64,000 nucleotides of DNA from Xiphydria camelus (GCA_963678675.1 OY783197.1:23355934-23419933); one strand, 5' to 3'. Positions 46,110 through 57,330 are shown, numbered from the stretch's first letter. Made by a program: numbers and translations. The notes: generated by a model from the sequence alone, not told the origin.

Positions 46110-46460
46110 ATAAAAAAAGTGGAGATAATTTTTAACACCATTTCATCGGTGTGGACCTATGTATACTGGTATGTACCACATCTGGTGCCATTCAGTCCCA
46201 CGTCTTTGTCATTTAACAACAAAAGCGGTCTATCATATGAGGCTAAATTTCAATCACTATTATCTCCTTATCTATAAGCTCTTGGCTTATATTTGCGTAA
46301 TAGTTTTTTGAAGACTACGCTGTTATCTACAATAAAGTCTTATATCGATGTAAGCTAAAAGTTCACAAATAGTGAGATTATAGGGATTGAAATTTCTTTC
46401 CCGGTAAGTTTTGCCTCATATGGTATATACCTATAGGTTTATACCGCAGAATTTGTTTAG
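46110..46460 (-). mobile_element. Family F element with family E insertion, just upstream of the desaturase
   Basis: TTTTTAACACCATTTCATCGG and CACATCTGGTGCCATTCAG match 22940-23349 inverted. Family E lies inside it at a different point from copy 1, so the two E insertions are independent. Confidence 0.6.
46231..46427. mobile_element. Family E palindromic MITE, copy 3
   Basis: TATCATATGAGGCTAAATTTC and TTTGCCTCATATGGTATA are the ends; AATAAAGTCTTATATCGATG lies in the centre. It ends about 200 bases before the desaturase start codon. Confidence 0.85.
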
Positions 46461-46612
46461 TATATATGGCGGCATTTACCCTGGCTAATGGAAACATGAT
46501 AATTAATCATTAATTGATTAGTACGTTTAAAAAAAACATTTTAAAAAATCACCAACGACAGAATCCGTGACGCCGTTTGCACTTTCCTTTTTAATGTAAC
46601 GGCACACCGCCA

Positions 46613-46632
46613 TTATTTGACTTCAGACCAAT
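46613..46632 (+). promoter_or_regulatory. Likely 3' splice site in the desaturase leader, and start context
   Basis: TTATTTGACTTCAG ends at 46626, six bases before the ATG, and looks like a splice acceptor. It suggests that the 5' untranslated leader is spliced from an upstream non-coding exon. An in-frame TGA at 46618-46620 rules out an N-terminal extension within unspliced sequence. The context CCAATATG is acceptable for an insect start. Confidence 0.5.
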
Positions 46633-46843
46633 ATGTACTCGTCCACGGTGACTCAGTTCGAAGATCCCCCGCAAAAGAAGATACCGGAAGAGATCGATTC
46701 GGAACCCGTGAAACTACCGAGGCAACAAGCACAACAGCCCTTGATCTGGCGCAACGTCATCGGGATCGCCGTGTTGCACGTCCTTGCCCTCTACTCCTTC
46801 GCCACGAGTTACCACGAAGCGAAATTTTGGACGTGGATTTTCA
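46633..46843 (+). CDS. Desaturase coding exon 1
   Basis: This exon encodes residues 1-70 and the first base of codon 71: a polar N-terminus ([14 protein letters not shown]...) followed by the first membrane span, which begins at [16 protein letters not shown]. The donor is TCA|GTAAGT at 46844. An open reading frame runs on past the donor but loses family resemblance at once, which fixes the exon end. The N-terminal 35 residues are the part of this family that usually varies, and no targeting signal is evident there. Confidence 0.93.
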
Positions 46844-49800
46844 GTAAGTACCGATTTCGAAATGATGCGATCGGTCGTGTCGATGTTCTTTTTCTTTGGT
46901 AATTCAAATTGTTATCACTGTACCTTCGATAATCCCCCGGAAAAGTCGTTTTCACCAACGACTTCCATCACGCGCCTCCCGAATTTCAGCGTATGGAATT
47001 TCGGACATCTCTCCACCTCCTTCTCCATTGCCGCCGAAAAGTTTTGTCAGGCCGTAATATCGCGCCGTCGACGTGTCATTAGCAGATTGTTGCGCCGAGT
47101 TCGTCGGCGCGCTACGGACGGCAAAGTACCGCGAAAACGAACCGGTGGGGTCTGGCAGGTTGCTCGCGCGTTTATTTGTTTATAATTAAAACATGCCGAC
47201 GTTTACTTTCTCCGCGGCGTAATCCGTAGGCGGTGCGGGGAGAGAGGGAGCTGAATGAGGGGTGGAAAGTGAACCGCTAAAGTGAAACGATTGAAGCAAT
47301 TAAATAATTATAATTTATTATTATAATTTTTTATCCGGGAAACGTCTCAAATATACGGAGAACCCCGCGTAAAAAATGTATGGCTAAAGTATGGTGGAAG
47401 CCTGGGAAAAATTTAACCAAAAAAGCATGACTACGGATCGTATCCCAGACTTTCAGCCGGTAAACGATGCGCTCTTCAATTATAGAGTTTAGTTGTTTGT
47501 ACGAGGTTATGCTGTAATCGATGTCTGTTCTCTTGTCAGTTGATACTATTTCAATCTATTATTTTATTAAACTCTCAAACTACTACTAATGAACTATTCT
47601 AGTACCGAACGAGTCACTATTGTTTTATAATGAAGAAGACATGCAATAAAATTGAATCAAAAAAGTACAAGTAAGTCGAGTCAGTTTTACCATTCAGCCG
47701 ATATAAGAAAATTGTCTGGTTGAAAATCTGGGATACGATCCGTACCCATACTTTTTTGGTTCGACTTTTCCCAGACTTCCGCCACACTTTAGCGATGCTT
47801 TTTTTTTTACGCGAGACGCTTTAGCGTTTTTAATTATCGACAAAAAAATAATGCGATTGACAACGACGACGGAGGAAGGGTGAATTCCAAGGGCAATTTC
47901 GCCGAAGGCAGAGTATACGGTGGGGGTGGAAATGTGTGATGGATCCGTCAAACCTCCACTGCAGTGATGATCGTAGCGCTAGAATGAAGGTTCGGTTCAA
48001 TGGTCGACGCGTTGATGGGGGCAGGATGAGTAGTGGGCGGGGATCTCTTAAATTCCTTTCTAGGAATAACGCGCGCCACGGAAGATAAATTTCTCGTCCG
48101 AGGAATCGCGAGCGCGCGCACGTCCTGGCGTATGGGTATATTTCAGGACGCGGAAGAACCTCTCGTCTTTCAACCCTCGTCTCGGGCGGACGCCGCAACC
48201 GCGAACCCCGCCACTTTCACAACAATGCCGACGAGGCCTATCTGGTTGGTATCAGCTCTCGGGGCTACGAGAGCTTCCTTATCAGCGGCAATTATCACCT
48301 CGATCCGCGTGCACCGTAGACGGGTCGCGGTATACAATGGCTGGACGAATAAAAGTCAAGTGGGTCGGGGTATAAAATGGAAAAGATAACATTGACACGG
48401 TCTTTCGACGCGCCTTTGTGTCTAATAGAACCAAAAACGTTACGACTTTGAATCAAAGAATATTTCGTGACTTAGAATCGCTGGTATTCATTGAACGTAT
48501 AGAAGGTGTAGCGTTTCTGCGGCGGCTGTACTGTCAGTGATAAGAAACTGAGACAGCTGGAAAAGATATTATTTAACTCGATAAAATGCGATCGTCGGCT
48601 TCCAAATAAATGTCTTGTAGAGTGAAGCATTTCACACATGTATAGTTTAAAAAGAGATGAACTGGAAACAGTGAACCGGAAGAAATTTTTAATTTAACGA
48701 AATATCTAATCAGTGTTTAAAGAGTTACCTAACCATTATATAAATCAATCACACATATCCCTTGAAATTTTACCAAAAATCGAAACCTCTAGAAAAAATC
48801 GCTGAGCTGCACTGTCTTCTGTATTTTTTTTTTGCGCTGATTACGAAAAAATTATTACTAGATCCATATCTTTTAAAGGAAATATGAGATATCGGTCCTT
48901 TTATATACGAGATAATTATTTTTTTCAAAGAAAATCATCGATATCTCGGTGTTTCTTTTGAGAATTCTTCAGTAAATCTGTTATTTTCGGAATCAACACG
49001 AAAGAAATACATAAAATAGGATAATCGAGAATTTAATTCTAAAAATTTCAATTTTTAGCAAAATGTCAAGATGTTTGACCTCTTGAAATGTCTCCAATTT
49101 TACATAAAAATCTGAATCCCTGAAGTCGGTTCCTCGACCACCTTATTTTATGTATTTTTGCACCATCGATATCTCGGTCTTCCTACATCCCAAAGAAAAT
49201 ATAAGATATCGATAATATTTTATACAAGAAAACTTTGATACGACATCGTTGTAACTTGTTTTCTTGTTTTACGTTCAAGGTCCTGTATATGGTATCGCGG
49301 CAGGACTAGGAATCACAGCTGGAGCTCATCGCTTATGGGCTCACCGCAGTTATTCGGCTAAACTACCGCTCAGGATATTCCTCGCTTATTTGTACTGCAT
49401 GGCTGGACAGGTAACAATGCATATTTAGTTTATGGAATATAGAGAAATACGTTTTCTCTCTCTCTCTTCTTTCTCTTCTTCGTTTTCCCCGACTATTCTA
49501 CTCAAGAATTCTATCTTAAATAAATTGCATATAAATGTGCATATAACCGCATATCGGATAAAAATCGCAAGAATGATATACGCGCCATTTCTATTCGTGC
49601 TACGAAATCGAGAATTTTCCATGAGAATGCAGTTTGCGTCGGGTACCGATGAATCGGTAATCGAAATGAACGCTCTCTGGTGCAGTCTCGATTCTCGCTA
49701 TACTCCGGGTACAGGCCGTCCCAATTTCGATCCCCCGAGTAGATACCGAGGTACGCCACCCTTTCCCGTTCCGACTACCTCTTCGGAGCCGTCACGCGAA

Positions 49801-51172
49801 GCCTGGCCATCCTCATTTTCCCGACAGCGATAATCCGTGTTTAGCGAAATCCAATAATGATTTTATGGAAAGTGGATTTAAATGTGCGACGTGGTCGATT
49901 CGCCGGTTTAGCACTTTTTCTGCGGCGTCGTACCTTCATACCGCGAATCGAGAAATCCACCCCTTTCCCCCTTTTTTCCGTTCGTTTCCCGGCCGTCGGT
50001 TCTTTGGTCCCGTTTCCGTGACCCCCGAGATCTCCTTTCCACTGATTTCACAACCTACCTACCAACCAACAACAGCCAACCTAAATCCAATGGTCGATAA
50101 CCTATGTAGTATAGTGAGTACTATTATCCGCCCCGATAAAATCCGAGGATGGTAATAAAAGAATTAATTAGCGGTAACTGACTTTTTTCCGATCGTCGTT
50201 AATTAAATGTGATAATTCCTGGGCGTCCCATCACCATGCTTCGTACTACGACCTAATTAACCACAGTCTGAAAAAACCTCGGATTTCCGCCTAATGATAT
50301 AAGATACTATTTCTAACGATAAGAAATTTAAATATTTAGTAACCTTTTCAGTAGTAATTATTTCTTGTTATTTATCTTTCTTCAATGGAAGTTACTACGA
50401 TATTTTCTTGAATATCACATTTTCGTCTATATGGAATGTGTATACCAATTCGAGAGAAAAATTTTGCGGGCATATCATATCTTACAGACATGTAAAACTT
50501 CTATATCGGGAACCAATATATGTAGCTCTCGATAAATTTATTCATCGTCTACACGCGTGTGCACGCGCGAAGTTACCGAAAAAAAATATACATCAAACGA
50601 AAAGTACCCTCCTCAAGATCGACGTACGCTCCACCGAATTTTCTGGAAGAAGTTCCAGCAAGCGAAGACCGTTACTGAAGACCCGCGGGGATGGATCCCT
50701 CTCTCTCTTTCTCTCTCTCCTCCTCCTCACCTCGCAGGCCAACGCGACTCCGCCTCTTTTAACGCGAACGTTTCATAAACGAATAAAAAGTTATTCCTTT
50801 CGCCCTGAGCGACTCGTACGTCAGTCGCTCTTCGATTCTGCTCTTTCAGGCCTCCCTGGTAAAATTCGAAGAAGTGGAAACATCCCCTTTAAAGTCAGAC
50901 GACTCGTTTATATTATATAACCACGCTCGTGGGAGAGTCTGACATAACTCGGTATGTAGTTACTTCACTTACGGGACTGGATACTTCGACAGAATAGCGA
51001 ATAGCTACGGAGGAGACCTCGTCGAAACGGTGTGGGGTGCGAAGTTTACTCCGGTTTCACCGAAGGGGCACGGAAGGGAAGGGTGAGTCGTCGGCTTATG
51101 CGAATGAATGTTAAGGAGATGCACTCAGCTCCGAATTACAGAACTGGCGGAATGGCTTAACCAGCAAAGAAG

Positions 51173-51221
<49 letters not shown>

Positions 51222-54200
51222 GCACGCACCATCCGGAAGAAGTAGAAGTGGCGGGACGGTACAGTAGAGGCAGCCAGGTTCGCATGCAGAACCCTCCGCG
51301 TACGACTTGTTAGAAATTCATCTAGCGTCACGTAACAAACGGATTTTGTCACAGACAGAGACAACTCACCCTTCCTTCCTCTTATACACTCGTCTCGACT
51401 CGCGAGCGATCATCTTGCCTTGATCTTGCTTCTTTCCTCGCGCGTGCACCTCTGAATTGGTCCTGTAGTCCCGCTTGAAAGATCAAAAAGACGCTTACGA
51501 CTGACGCTCGATGGAGAGTCGCTCTTCCAGAAGGGACGAGAAGAGACGGGTCACCATCGACGCTGCAACGGGCGCTCGATCGTGAAGAATTATTTTTACA
51601 GTCCATCCGGACGAGCATTTCTGCTTGAGAATCGATCGAGTGAACCGTGAAATAGCTTTTTAAAGATCGATAATACGGAGGAAGAAAGCTCGATTCTGTT
51701 CTAGCTCCACCGCGAATTGCGCGTGGAGTGTTCGTATATCTTTTCTTATTCTCTGTCGAGCGTTTTTCTTACGACGGCGGATCGTGCGAAGCTGTTGAGG
51801 TTACTTTTTTTGTGACTTGCTGAGAATAACTTTTAAACTGAAAGTAGTACCGTAGTTACATATATCTGCCCACTCTTCTTTGCGATATAAATCCTATATA
51901 TATTTTAATACACACTAATATAAAGAACTGAGAAGAACAACTTAGTTAAAATGAAAAACCGCATCTGGTTAAATGAAACTAATTATTCTAACCAAAATAC
52001 TAGAAAGATTAAACAAATATTTAGATATTTTAACTACATGTCTAGTTATTCTAACCAGAAAATGGCCAGTTTAATCAAATAGAGATAGATGATCTATATT
52101 TTTCCAAACGGTTTGGTCATGATTTTCAAAATTTTGGTTCAACTGACCAGGTTATTTTTTTCAGTGTGGGTTGTGTATCGGTTGGTTCATTCCGTTTGCT
52201 GGGGTTTCCTGTAATTTCGTGGTAATACCGGTAGCTAAGATTCGAACCAAATGGCAACAGCTGACGTTTATTTCTTTGATTGTTTGAAGAAACGCGAATG
52301 AGCATTGAAATTGGCTCATGTTTATATAATACTTTTTAAAGATTACATTCGTATCTACAACAAAGTCTTATATCGACGTAGGCGAAAAATTCATAAAGAA
52401 TGAGATAATAATAATTGTAGCTTCTTTCCTGGTGAGCAAGCTAAGCCTCATGTCGTCTGTGTATCGTCGACAATACAAATATATAAGTTCTAATTTAAAC
52501 CCCGATTGCAAACGCATTTTCTCGAGAGAGCGCGCATTTTTTATTTCCCATTCCGCGCTACAGATTGCGCGCGGGAAAATTGTCGAAGTTACTTCCCCGC
52601 GGCTCTCTACAAAGGCCTTTAAAAATAGAAAACAGAATGGAACGCTGGAATAAGACGGTCGGTAAAGGTACGCGTACGTGGCTGGGAGGTTCTACACCGA
52701 AGTCGAGGAAAACTTTACTGTGGCAATTGCGCAGCCGTTTCTGCGACCGCTGCAATTGTACCGCCGTCTAGTTTTCTCCCGGTATACCGGGAATACGTAC
52801 CCCCCGGGGAGAGTTTATTAGGGCGCGCTTTCTGCTTTCTCTCTTTGCCTCGACCGTCGCGCGCGGGATACGTGGGCGGCGACTTTCTTTCCCGGTACGC
52901 GCGGTTATCCGGATTCCTCTCGCCTCGCCGAAGTGTACGGAAAACCAGCGGAGGGAGATGCCGCGATGTCTGCCGGGTAAGAGCGCTCCTGAGGAGTCTG
53001 TCGGCCGTCCCTTGGGAGTGCTGATAGCTCGGGTACGGCTACTCCGCTCCGGAAGAGGTCGCGACACCGTCGGAATAGGGTGCGCGCTGCGGGGTGTCTC
53101 TCCGAGAGATAAGGGGATAAGAATCCGATGGTGCGTCTATCTTAGCAAAGAGAAATGATCGTCGATGTAAGGATCGAATGATGTTGGGACAGTGAAGCTA
53201 TATTGGTGACGATGACGTTGGTTGGAGCAACGATATCGCTGGATATTTTCATTTCACCCCTATTAAGCTATTTCTCATTTTGCAGACCTGCCTCTACAAA
53301 TGGATTCGCGACCATCGCACGCACCACAGATTCACCGAGACCCCCGCAGACCCTCACGACGCTAGTCGCGGTTTCTTCTTCTCTCACGTGGGCTGGTTGA
53401 TGATGCGACGTCACCCGGCCATCAAGGAGAACGGCAACAAAGTTGATATGAGCGATATCCTCGCCGATCCAGTTATTCAGTTCTTCGACAAGTGAGTATA
53501 TTGACCAGCTTCGACTACGATTATCTGGTTACCAGTAAATGTTTACGGATGATCGTCGAGAAAACATTCCACGAATTTCGGTCGAAAACTCTGCGTTAAC
53601 GAGATAATCGTGTGATCGAAGCGCCATACTTAAGCCTATAATTTTTAGCAAATAGTTCACATAACTTTGGTCAAAGGAATGAACGATTGCAAATCTTCCA
53701 CCATTAAAGAACCCTTTTTAAATACCCAATTTAGATATCACATGTTACGTGTTTTGAAGATATTTAGTCCTGCCCTTCAAATATTTTATTAAAAACTGAT
53801 ATTTTGAGCTAATTCAATATTACGAATTTATTATTGGGTTTTGGCTCGGACAAATTCATATCATGAATAGCAAATTTGCATACCATTGCTGTCCGAATGT
53901 TGTACCTGATATTTACCATGGTTGTGGACCAATATACGAGTAGTTTGCCATGTCTGGGCATTTATCGACAACTAATATTCGTCCGAAACCATCAACCCAG
54001 CGCTTGTCCGTTATAGGAGCCAGTCACGGCTGCCATTATCGCGCCACTGCTGGTCGTATAGCAAACCAGCGATAGTCCAGTATTGGGCCAATTGAAAATT
54101 CCCTCACTTTATTTCGTTCAATCAGATGAGACCGCAGGCGAAGCTTTCTAATCTCCTCGAAAATTCTAGGTACTACACCCCCATCATGCTTTTCCTCTGC

Positions 54201-57176
54201 TTCGTCCTCCCCACCCTGATACCCGTCTACTGCTGGGACGAGACCTGGTACATCAGCATCCACGCCGTCGTCATACGCTACGTGTGGCTGCTCAACGCCA
54301 CCTTCCTCGTCAACAGCTTCGCCCACATGTGGGGCAATCGCCCGTACAATGGGTAAGTGTCACCCGCAACGCGGCCCGACAGCCTGACTTTGATTGGTGG
54401 TCGGCCGAGGAGCGGACGGGGGTGGGCAAGAAAAATCCGGGTCGAGAGCTTCTCTCTGACCAACGATCGGCAGTTCGAGCGTGAAAAACGCTGCACGTAA
54501 CGCGTTTCCGCTATCGACAGGCACGCGTCGACGACAGACGTGTTTCCAGGCTCCGTAGCGGGAAACCGCCCTCATAATATTTCACGAGACAAAAGTCACG
54601 GCAGCGCGCCCCCGCGAGGGTGGAATGTAACGTAGCCCGTTTCCTGTCCAGCGGCGCGATCCTGCGGGAGCCTCGGTAACAATTGTTTAGGTTTCGAGGC
54701 AGCGCCGTGCAGCGTACGCCTCGCCGTCCACCGCCCTCCGTGGCCCCGGAAGGTTGTTTATCTTTTTTATCGCCATGGGACCGAGCGCCACCGAGAAAAT
54801 AGCCTCGGAAATCGCGTCCTCGCTCGGCGAACTGAATTTCAAACATCAAAGTTTACGTTTCCTCGTGACTGCCGCGTATACTTCTTCTCGTTCTTCTTCT
54901 CATCTCTTTCTATCGCTGTACGGTGTCTCTTGCCGTCTCTTTCTCTCTCCCATTTCGTATGCGTAGCCCTTTCTTCCGGTCAGATATGTTGACCGAGAGG
55001 AAAGTTTTTTCTCGCATCCAGCAGGGATACCGCGCCACAAATTTATTTAAATCGCGTAATTGGAATTTTATACGGATTTAGAGAAGGTTTACGTCGTCGA
55101 AGGAACTGGAAACTATAATAGTACCGAGCGATTCTCCGCGGGGAGAAAACGAGACGACGAATCGAGTCCTCCGCACCCCCAATAGGATGTATCTCCCAGG
55201 ACCGTGTAGGGATAACCTTCCCTTATTTTCATCCGAATGACACGATACGCCGACGAAATCTCTCGTAATCTCTTAAGCCTCGAAATTTATCGCCCCGTGG
55301 AAAAGCCGTGTACCTATGCAAATTCCCCGGTGAGACAGCCGACCTGCTGGGAGATCTTCGGATGTCTCTTCCTCTCGATGCGACACGTTTTATTGAAAGG
55401 AAATATCCATCTCTCCTTAAATTTATTCTTAATAGGAAATACGAAATTGAACCGGCGATTTATATATGAAATATGAGTGATAAAAAAACAGCGTCCTCTC
55501 AGTTGTATTATATTATACAGGGTGAGGAATTTAAATTGAGACACATAAATATCTGTAAAATAATATATTTTAGACAAAGCTATTCGCTATTTTTTATAAA
55601 AATTAATTGCTTTAGAGGAGGAAAGTTTTATTTTCCATCTAGTAGACATTTTTTTAAAGCCATATTAAGGTCAATGTTTTTTTCTTTAAATGATAGCCTA
55701 CATTTTTTCAACGAATTCTTAATCTCCATGTAAAAACAAACAACTTTTCAAGGTTTTTTATTGTTTTATTTTTTCCATTTAAGGAAAAAACGTTTACCTT
55801 AAAATAACCTTAAAAATGTAAACTAAATAAAAAATTAAACATAGTTCTCTTTCCCCCTCTGAAGCAAAAAATGTTTATATGAAACATTTTTTTCTAAAAT
55901 GCGTCAATTGTTTGACAGATACTCATGAATCTCAATTTAAACGCCTCACCCCGTATAAGTAATTTAAAGAATCGGACATTTAGTACTTCAACGATAAAAC
56001 CTATAACAAACTCGATTTAACTGATTTTCTTCTCAACGTAAATTAAAATGTCTTTCTATAGCTTTTCATAGAGTAGCTCACTCCATTTTGGAGTGTCTCT
56101 CAAAGGCCCTCGGGAAGAAATGTCGTTAGGAGGCGGCGAGATTCTGAGAAAGGGATTCCTTTGACGCGTCATTTTCTCAAACACGTCCCCCTCACTCTCA
56201 CGGTCCTCCCGCAAATCCTCGCGGACAAAAGAATCACCGCGAGATGAACAGGGAAAAAAATGCCCTGGAAACGGAAATTAATGTCTCTTCGGGACGGCGC
56301 GCGTGGGTCGGTTTCCGTGTGTGAGTACGTGCGTGTACGCATACCCCCGAGGTACCTGTACCTAATCAGGCCTGCGTAAGGGTTACGAAAACTTCTTTTT
56401 GCCCGTGCCGAGTCACGGGAGTGGAGTGGGACTGGCGAGGGATATATCCACCCCCCAGGCAAGAAGCCTGATCCGGATAAGGCGGCCGACAAAAACAACC
56501 CTGGCATACGTTTCCAGAAAATACCCCGAATCGCTTTAGACCGTTTCTCTGCGCGCTGAAGAGGGGATGGGAGCTAAAGAGATTCCACGCGACGCTACCC
56601 CTAAAAGTGATTCGCACGAACGCGCCGCATATGGAGACACGCGGAGCTTTCTTTCCCTGCGACGAAAAAGGAGGGAACTTTTCCCCGGCCTGGAAACCCC
56701 CTTCGTTTTTCGTTTTCTCGGGTCCTCTTCCGCGCTTACGTACCCTCCCGCCGACATCAAAGCGAGGAGCGAATTCGCAGCGTCGGAGCGCGACAGAGAG
56801 GCAACTTCCTCCGAACGTGGAAGAACCGAGTGAAATTTTCAATTGGCGATCGGACGTTTCGAGGGTAAAACGAGTTTTCTTTTTTCATTTCCATTGCAGA
56901 CAAGTGAAGCCTACGGAGAACCCGACCGTAGCTTTCTTCACCCTCGGCGAGGGCTGGCACAACTATCATCACAGCTTCCCTTGGGATTACAAGGCGGCCG
57001 AGCTGGGTGCCTACGGACTCAATCCCAGCACGGCCTTCATCGAGTGCATGTCTTGGGTCGGACTGGCGTACGACCTGAAGACGCCGAGTAAAGAGATCGT
57101 GAAGAAAGTGTGCTTGAATAAGGGCGACGGGACGGACAGTCTTTGGGGTCGGCCTTATCACAGTCATCATCATTAG
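46633..57176 (+). CDS. Acyl-CoA desaturase (Delta9/Delta11 type), five coding exons
   Basis: Members of this family insert a cis double bond into a saturated fatty acyl-CoA at the ER membrane, using O2, cytochrome b5 and a di-iron centre; in insects they feed membrane lipid, cuticular hydrocarbon and pheromone synthesis. Joining 46633-46843, 49280-49410, 53286-53491, 54170-54352 and 56900-57176 gives 1008 nt, 335 residues plus TAG, without stops. The histidine boxes are HRLWAH (87-92), HRTHH (124-128) and HNYHH (264-268). N231 and H235 in NSFAHMWG supply the remaining ligands known from stearoyl-CoA desaturases. Hydrophobic spans lie near 41-58, 70-86, 99-113, 187-204 and 213-232. All four introns are GT-AG with phases 1, 0, 2, 2. 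The start follows an in-frame TGA 15 nt upstream. The protein is slightly shorter than many family members and ends in a histidine-rich tail. Which insect desaturase subfamily it belongs to, and its substrate, cannot be told from the sequence alone. Confidence 0.96.
46844..47365 (+). other. Desaturase intron 1, first part: unique, CpG-rich
   Basis: No element recognised; GTAAGT donor at the start. Confidence 0.5.
47366..47813. mobile_element. 448-bp inverted-repeat element in desaturase intron 1
   Basis: CGCGTAAAAAATGTATGGC with CCTGGGAAAAATTTAACC and GATCGTATCCCAGACTTTCA at the left is matched inverted (TGGGATACGATCC, TTTTCCCAG, TTTTTTTTACGCG) at the right. Arms are about 95 bases. No second copy was seen. 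Confidence 0.8.
47814..48764 (+). other. Desaturase intron 1, middle part
   Basis: Unique sequence with short open frames on both strands; nothing recognised. Confidence 0.45.
48765..49245. repeat. Family D satellite units, site 4, next to exon 2
   Basis: AAAATCATCGATATCTCGGTG, CATAAAATAGGATAATCG and the inverse ACCACCTTATTTTATGTA mark alternating units. The block ends about 35 bases before the exon 2 acceptor, so it lies where the branch point would be. Confidence 0.75.
49280..49410 (+). CDS. Desaturase coding exon 2 (first histidine box)
   Basis: This exon encodes residues 71-114. The acceptor is TTCAAG|GT and the donor CAG|GTAACA. It holds [17 protein letters not shown], the strongly conserved first histidine box, then KLPLR and the end of the third hydrophobic span at CMAGQ. 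At 131 nt with no ATG-led open frame of its own it is easily missed by simple ORF scanning. A palindromic repeat cluster ends only about 35 bases before it. Confidence 0.95.
49411..51172 (+). other. Desaturase intron 2, first part
   Basis: Unique sequence. It includes a 170-codon chance open frame (50408-50920) and acceptor-like CACCTCGCAG (50740) and CTCTTTCAG (50849). No extra desaturase exon is recognisable. Confidence 0.45.
51173..51218. repeat. (GA)n microsatellite in intron 2
   Basis: About 23 GA units. Confidence 0.95.
51926..52166 (-). mobile_element. Family A MITE copy 8, in desaturase intron 2
   Basis: Reverse copy from ACTGAGAAGAACAACTTAG through TAACCAGAAAATGGCCAG and CCAAACGGTTTGGTCATGA to GGTTATTTTTTTCAGTG. 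Confidence 0.8.
52300..52455. mobile_element. Family E MITE copy 4, left arm degraded
   Basis: ACAACAAAGTCTTATATCGA and TAGCTTCTTTCCTGGTGAG...AGCCTCATG match the family centre and right arm; the left arm is poorly kept. Confidence 0.65.
52456..53285 (+). other. Desaturase intron 2, last part
   Basis: GC-rich unique sequence; open frames at 52565-53158 on both strands are compositional. Confidence 0.45.
53286..53491 (+). CDS. Desaturase coding exon 3 (second histidine box)
   Basis: This exon encodes residues 115-182 and two bases of codon 183. The acceptor is CATTTTGCAG|ACC and the donor AA|GTGAGT. It contains [11 protein letters not shown] (second histidine box), [18 protein letters not shown], the most typical signature stretch of animal acyl-CoA desaturases, and the cytosolic [11 protein letters not shown] segment. 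Confidence 0.96.
53834..54001. mobile_element. Inverted-repeat element in desaturase intron 3
   Basis: TTGGGTTTTGGCTCGGACAAA at the left and TTCGTCCGAAACCATCAACCC at the right, about 168 bases apart. Confidence 0.55.
54170..54352 (+). CDS. Desaturase coding exon 4 (membrane spans 4 and 5)
   Basis: This exon encodes residues 184-243 plus flanking split codons. The acceptor is AATTCTAG|G and the donor GG|GTAAGT. It starts [17 protein letters not shown] and carries the fourth and fifth hydrophobic spans, then [19 protein letters not shown], where Asn and His are metal ligands in solved mammalian desaturases. Third codon positions are strongly GC-rich compared with exons 1 and 2. Confidence 0.96.
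54353..55516 (+). other. Desaturase intron 4, first part
   Basis: Unique, GC-rich, then mixed. No gene or repeat recognised. Confidence 0.45.
55517..55955. mobile_element. ACAGGGTG-ended MITE in desaturase intron 4
   Basis: TTATACAGGGTGAGGAATTTA with AATTGAGA at the left; TCTCAATTTAAACGCCTCACC and CCGTATAA at the right. TA borders and ACAGGGTG ends are a pattern seen in Tc1/mariner-related MITEs. The interior is AT-rich and non-coding. Confidence 0.75.
55956..56899 (+). other. Desaturase intron 4, last part: CpG-rich
   Basis: Overlapping open frames on both strands (56169-56842) show no family features; they end at the exon 5 acceptor. Confidence 0.45.
56900..57176 (+). CDS. Desaturase coding exon 5 (third histidine box, C-terminus)
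   Basis: This exon completes codon 244 and encodes residues 245-335 and the stop. The acceptor is TTTCCATTGCAG|AC. It carries [21 protein letters not shown] with the third histidine box, [21 protein letters not shown] and [14 protein letters not shown], all in the expected family order. The final residues RPYHSHHH are unusual: four of the last five residues are histidine. Confidence 0.96.
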
Positions 57177-57324
57177 CACTGATCATCTGATAGATGTAGA
57201 TCATTGGAAACTCGCTCGCGACATGGGAAGCTACTCGTCGATTACGCAAAAATATCGGAGAAGGTGGCGAATGAGATCTGACGAATTATTGAAAAAGAAT
57301 TCGAAGCGCTTCAAGACGATGGAA

Positions 57325-57330
57325 AATAAA
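57325..57330 (+). terminator. Polyadenylation signal of the desaturase transcript
   Basis: This is the first canonical AATAAA downstream of the stop, 149 bases past TAG, within GGAAAATAAAAAAGG. It would give a short 3' untranslated region ending near 57345. Later AT-rich signals could extend the message, so this is the first signal and not necessarily the only one used. Confidence 0.55.

Noticed and set aside
50408..50920. 170-codon open frame inside desaturase intron 2
   Set aside because: It contains a microsatellite-like Ser-Leu stretch and no recognisable domain, and it lies within an intron.
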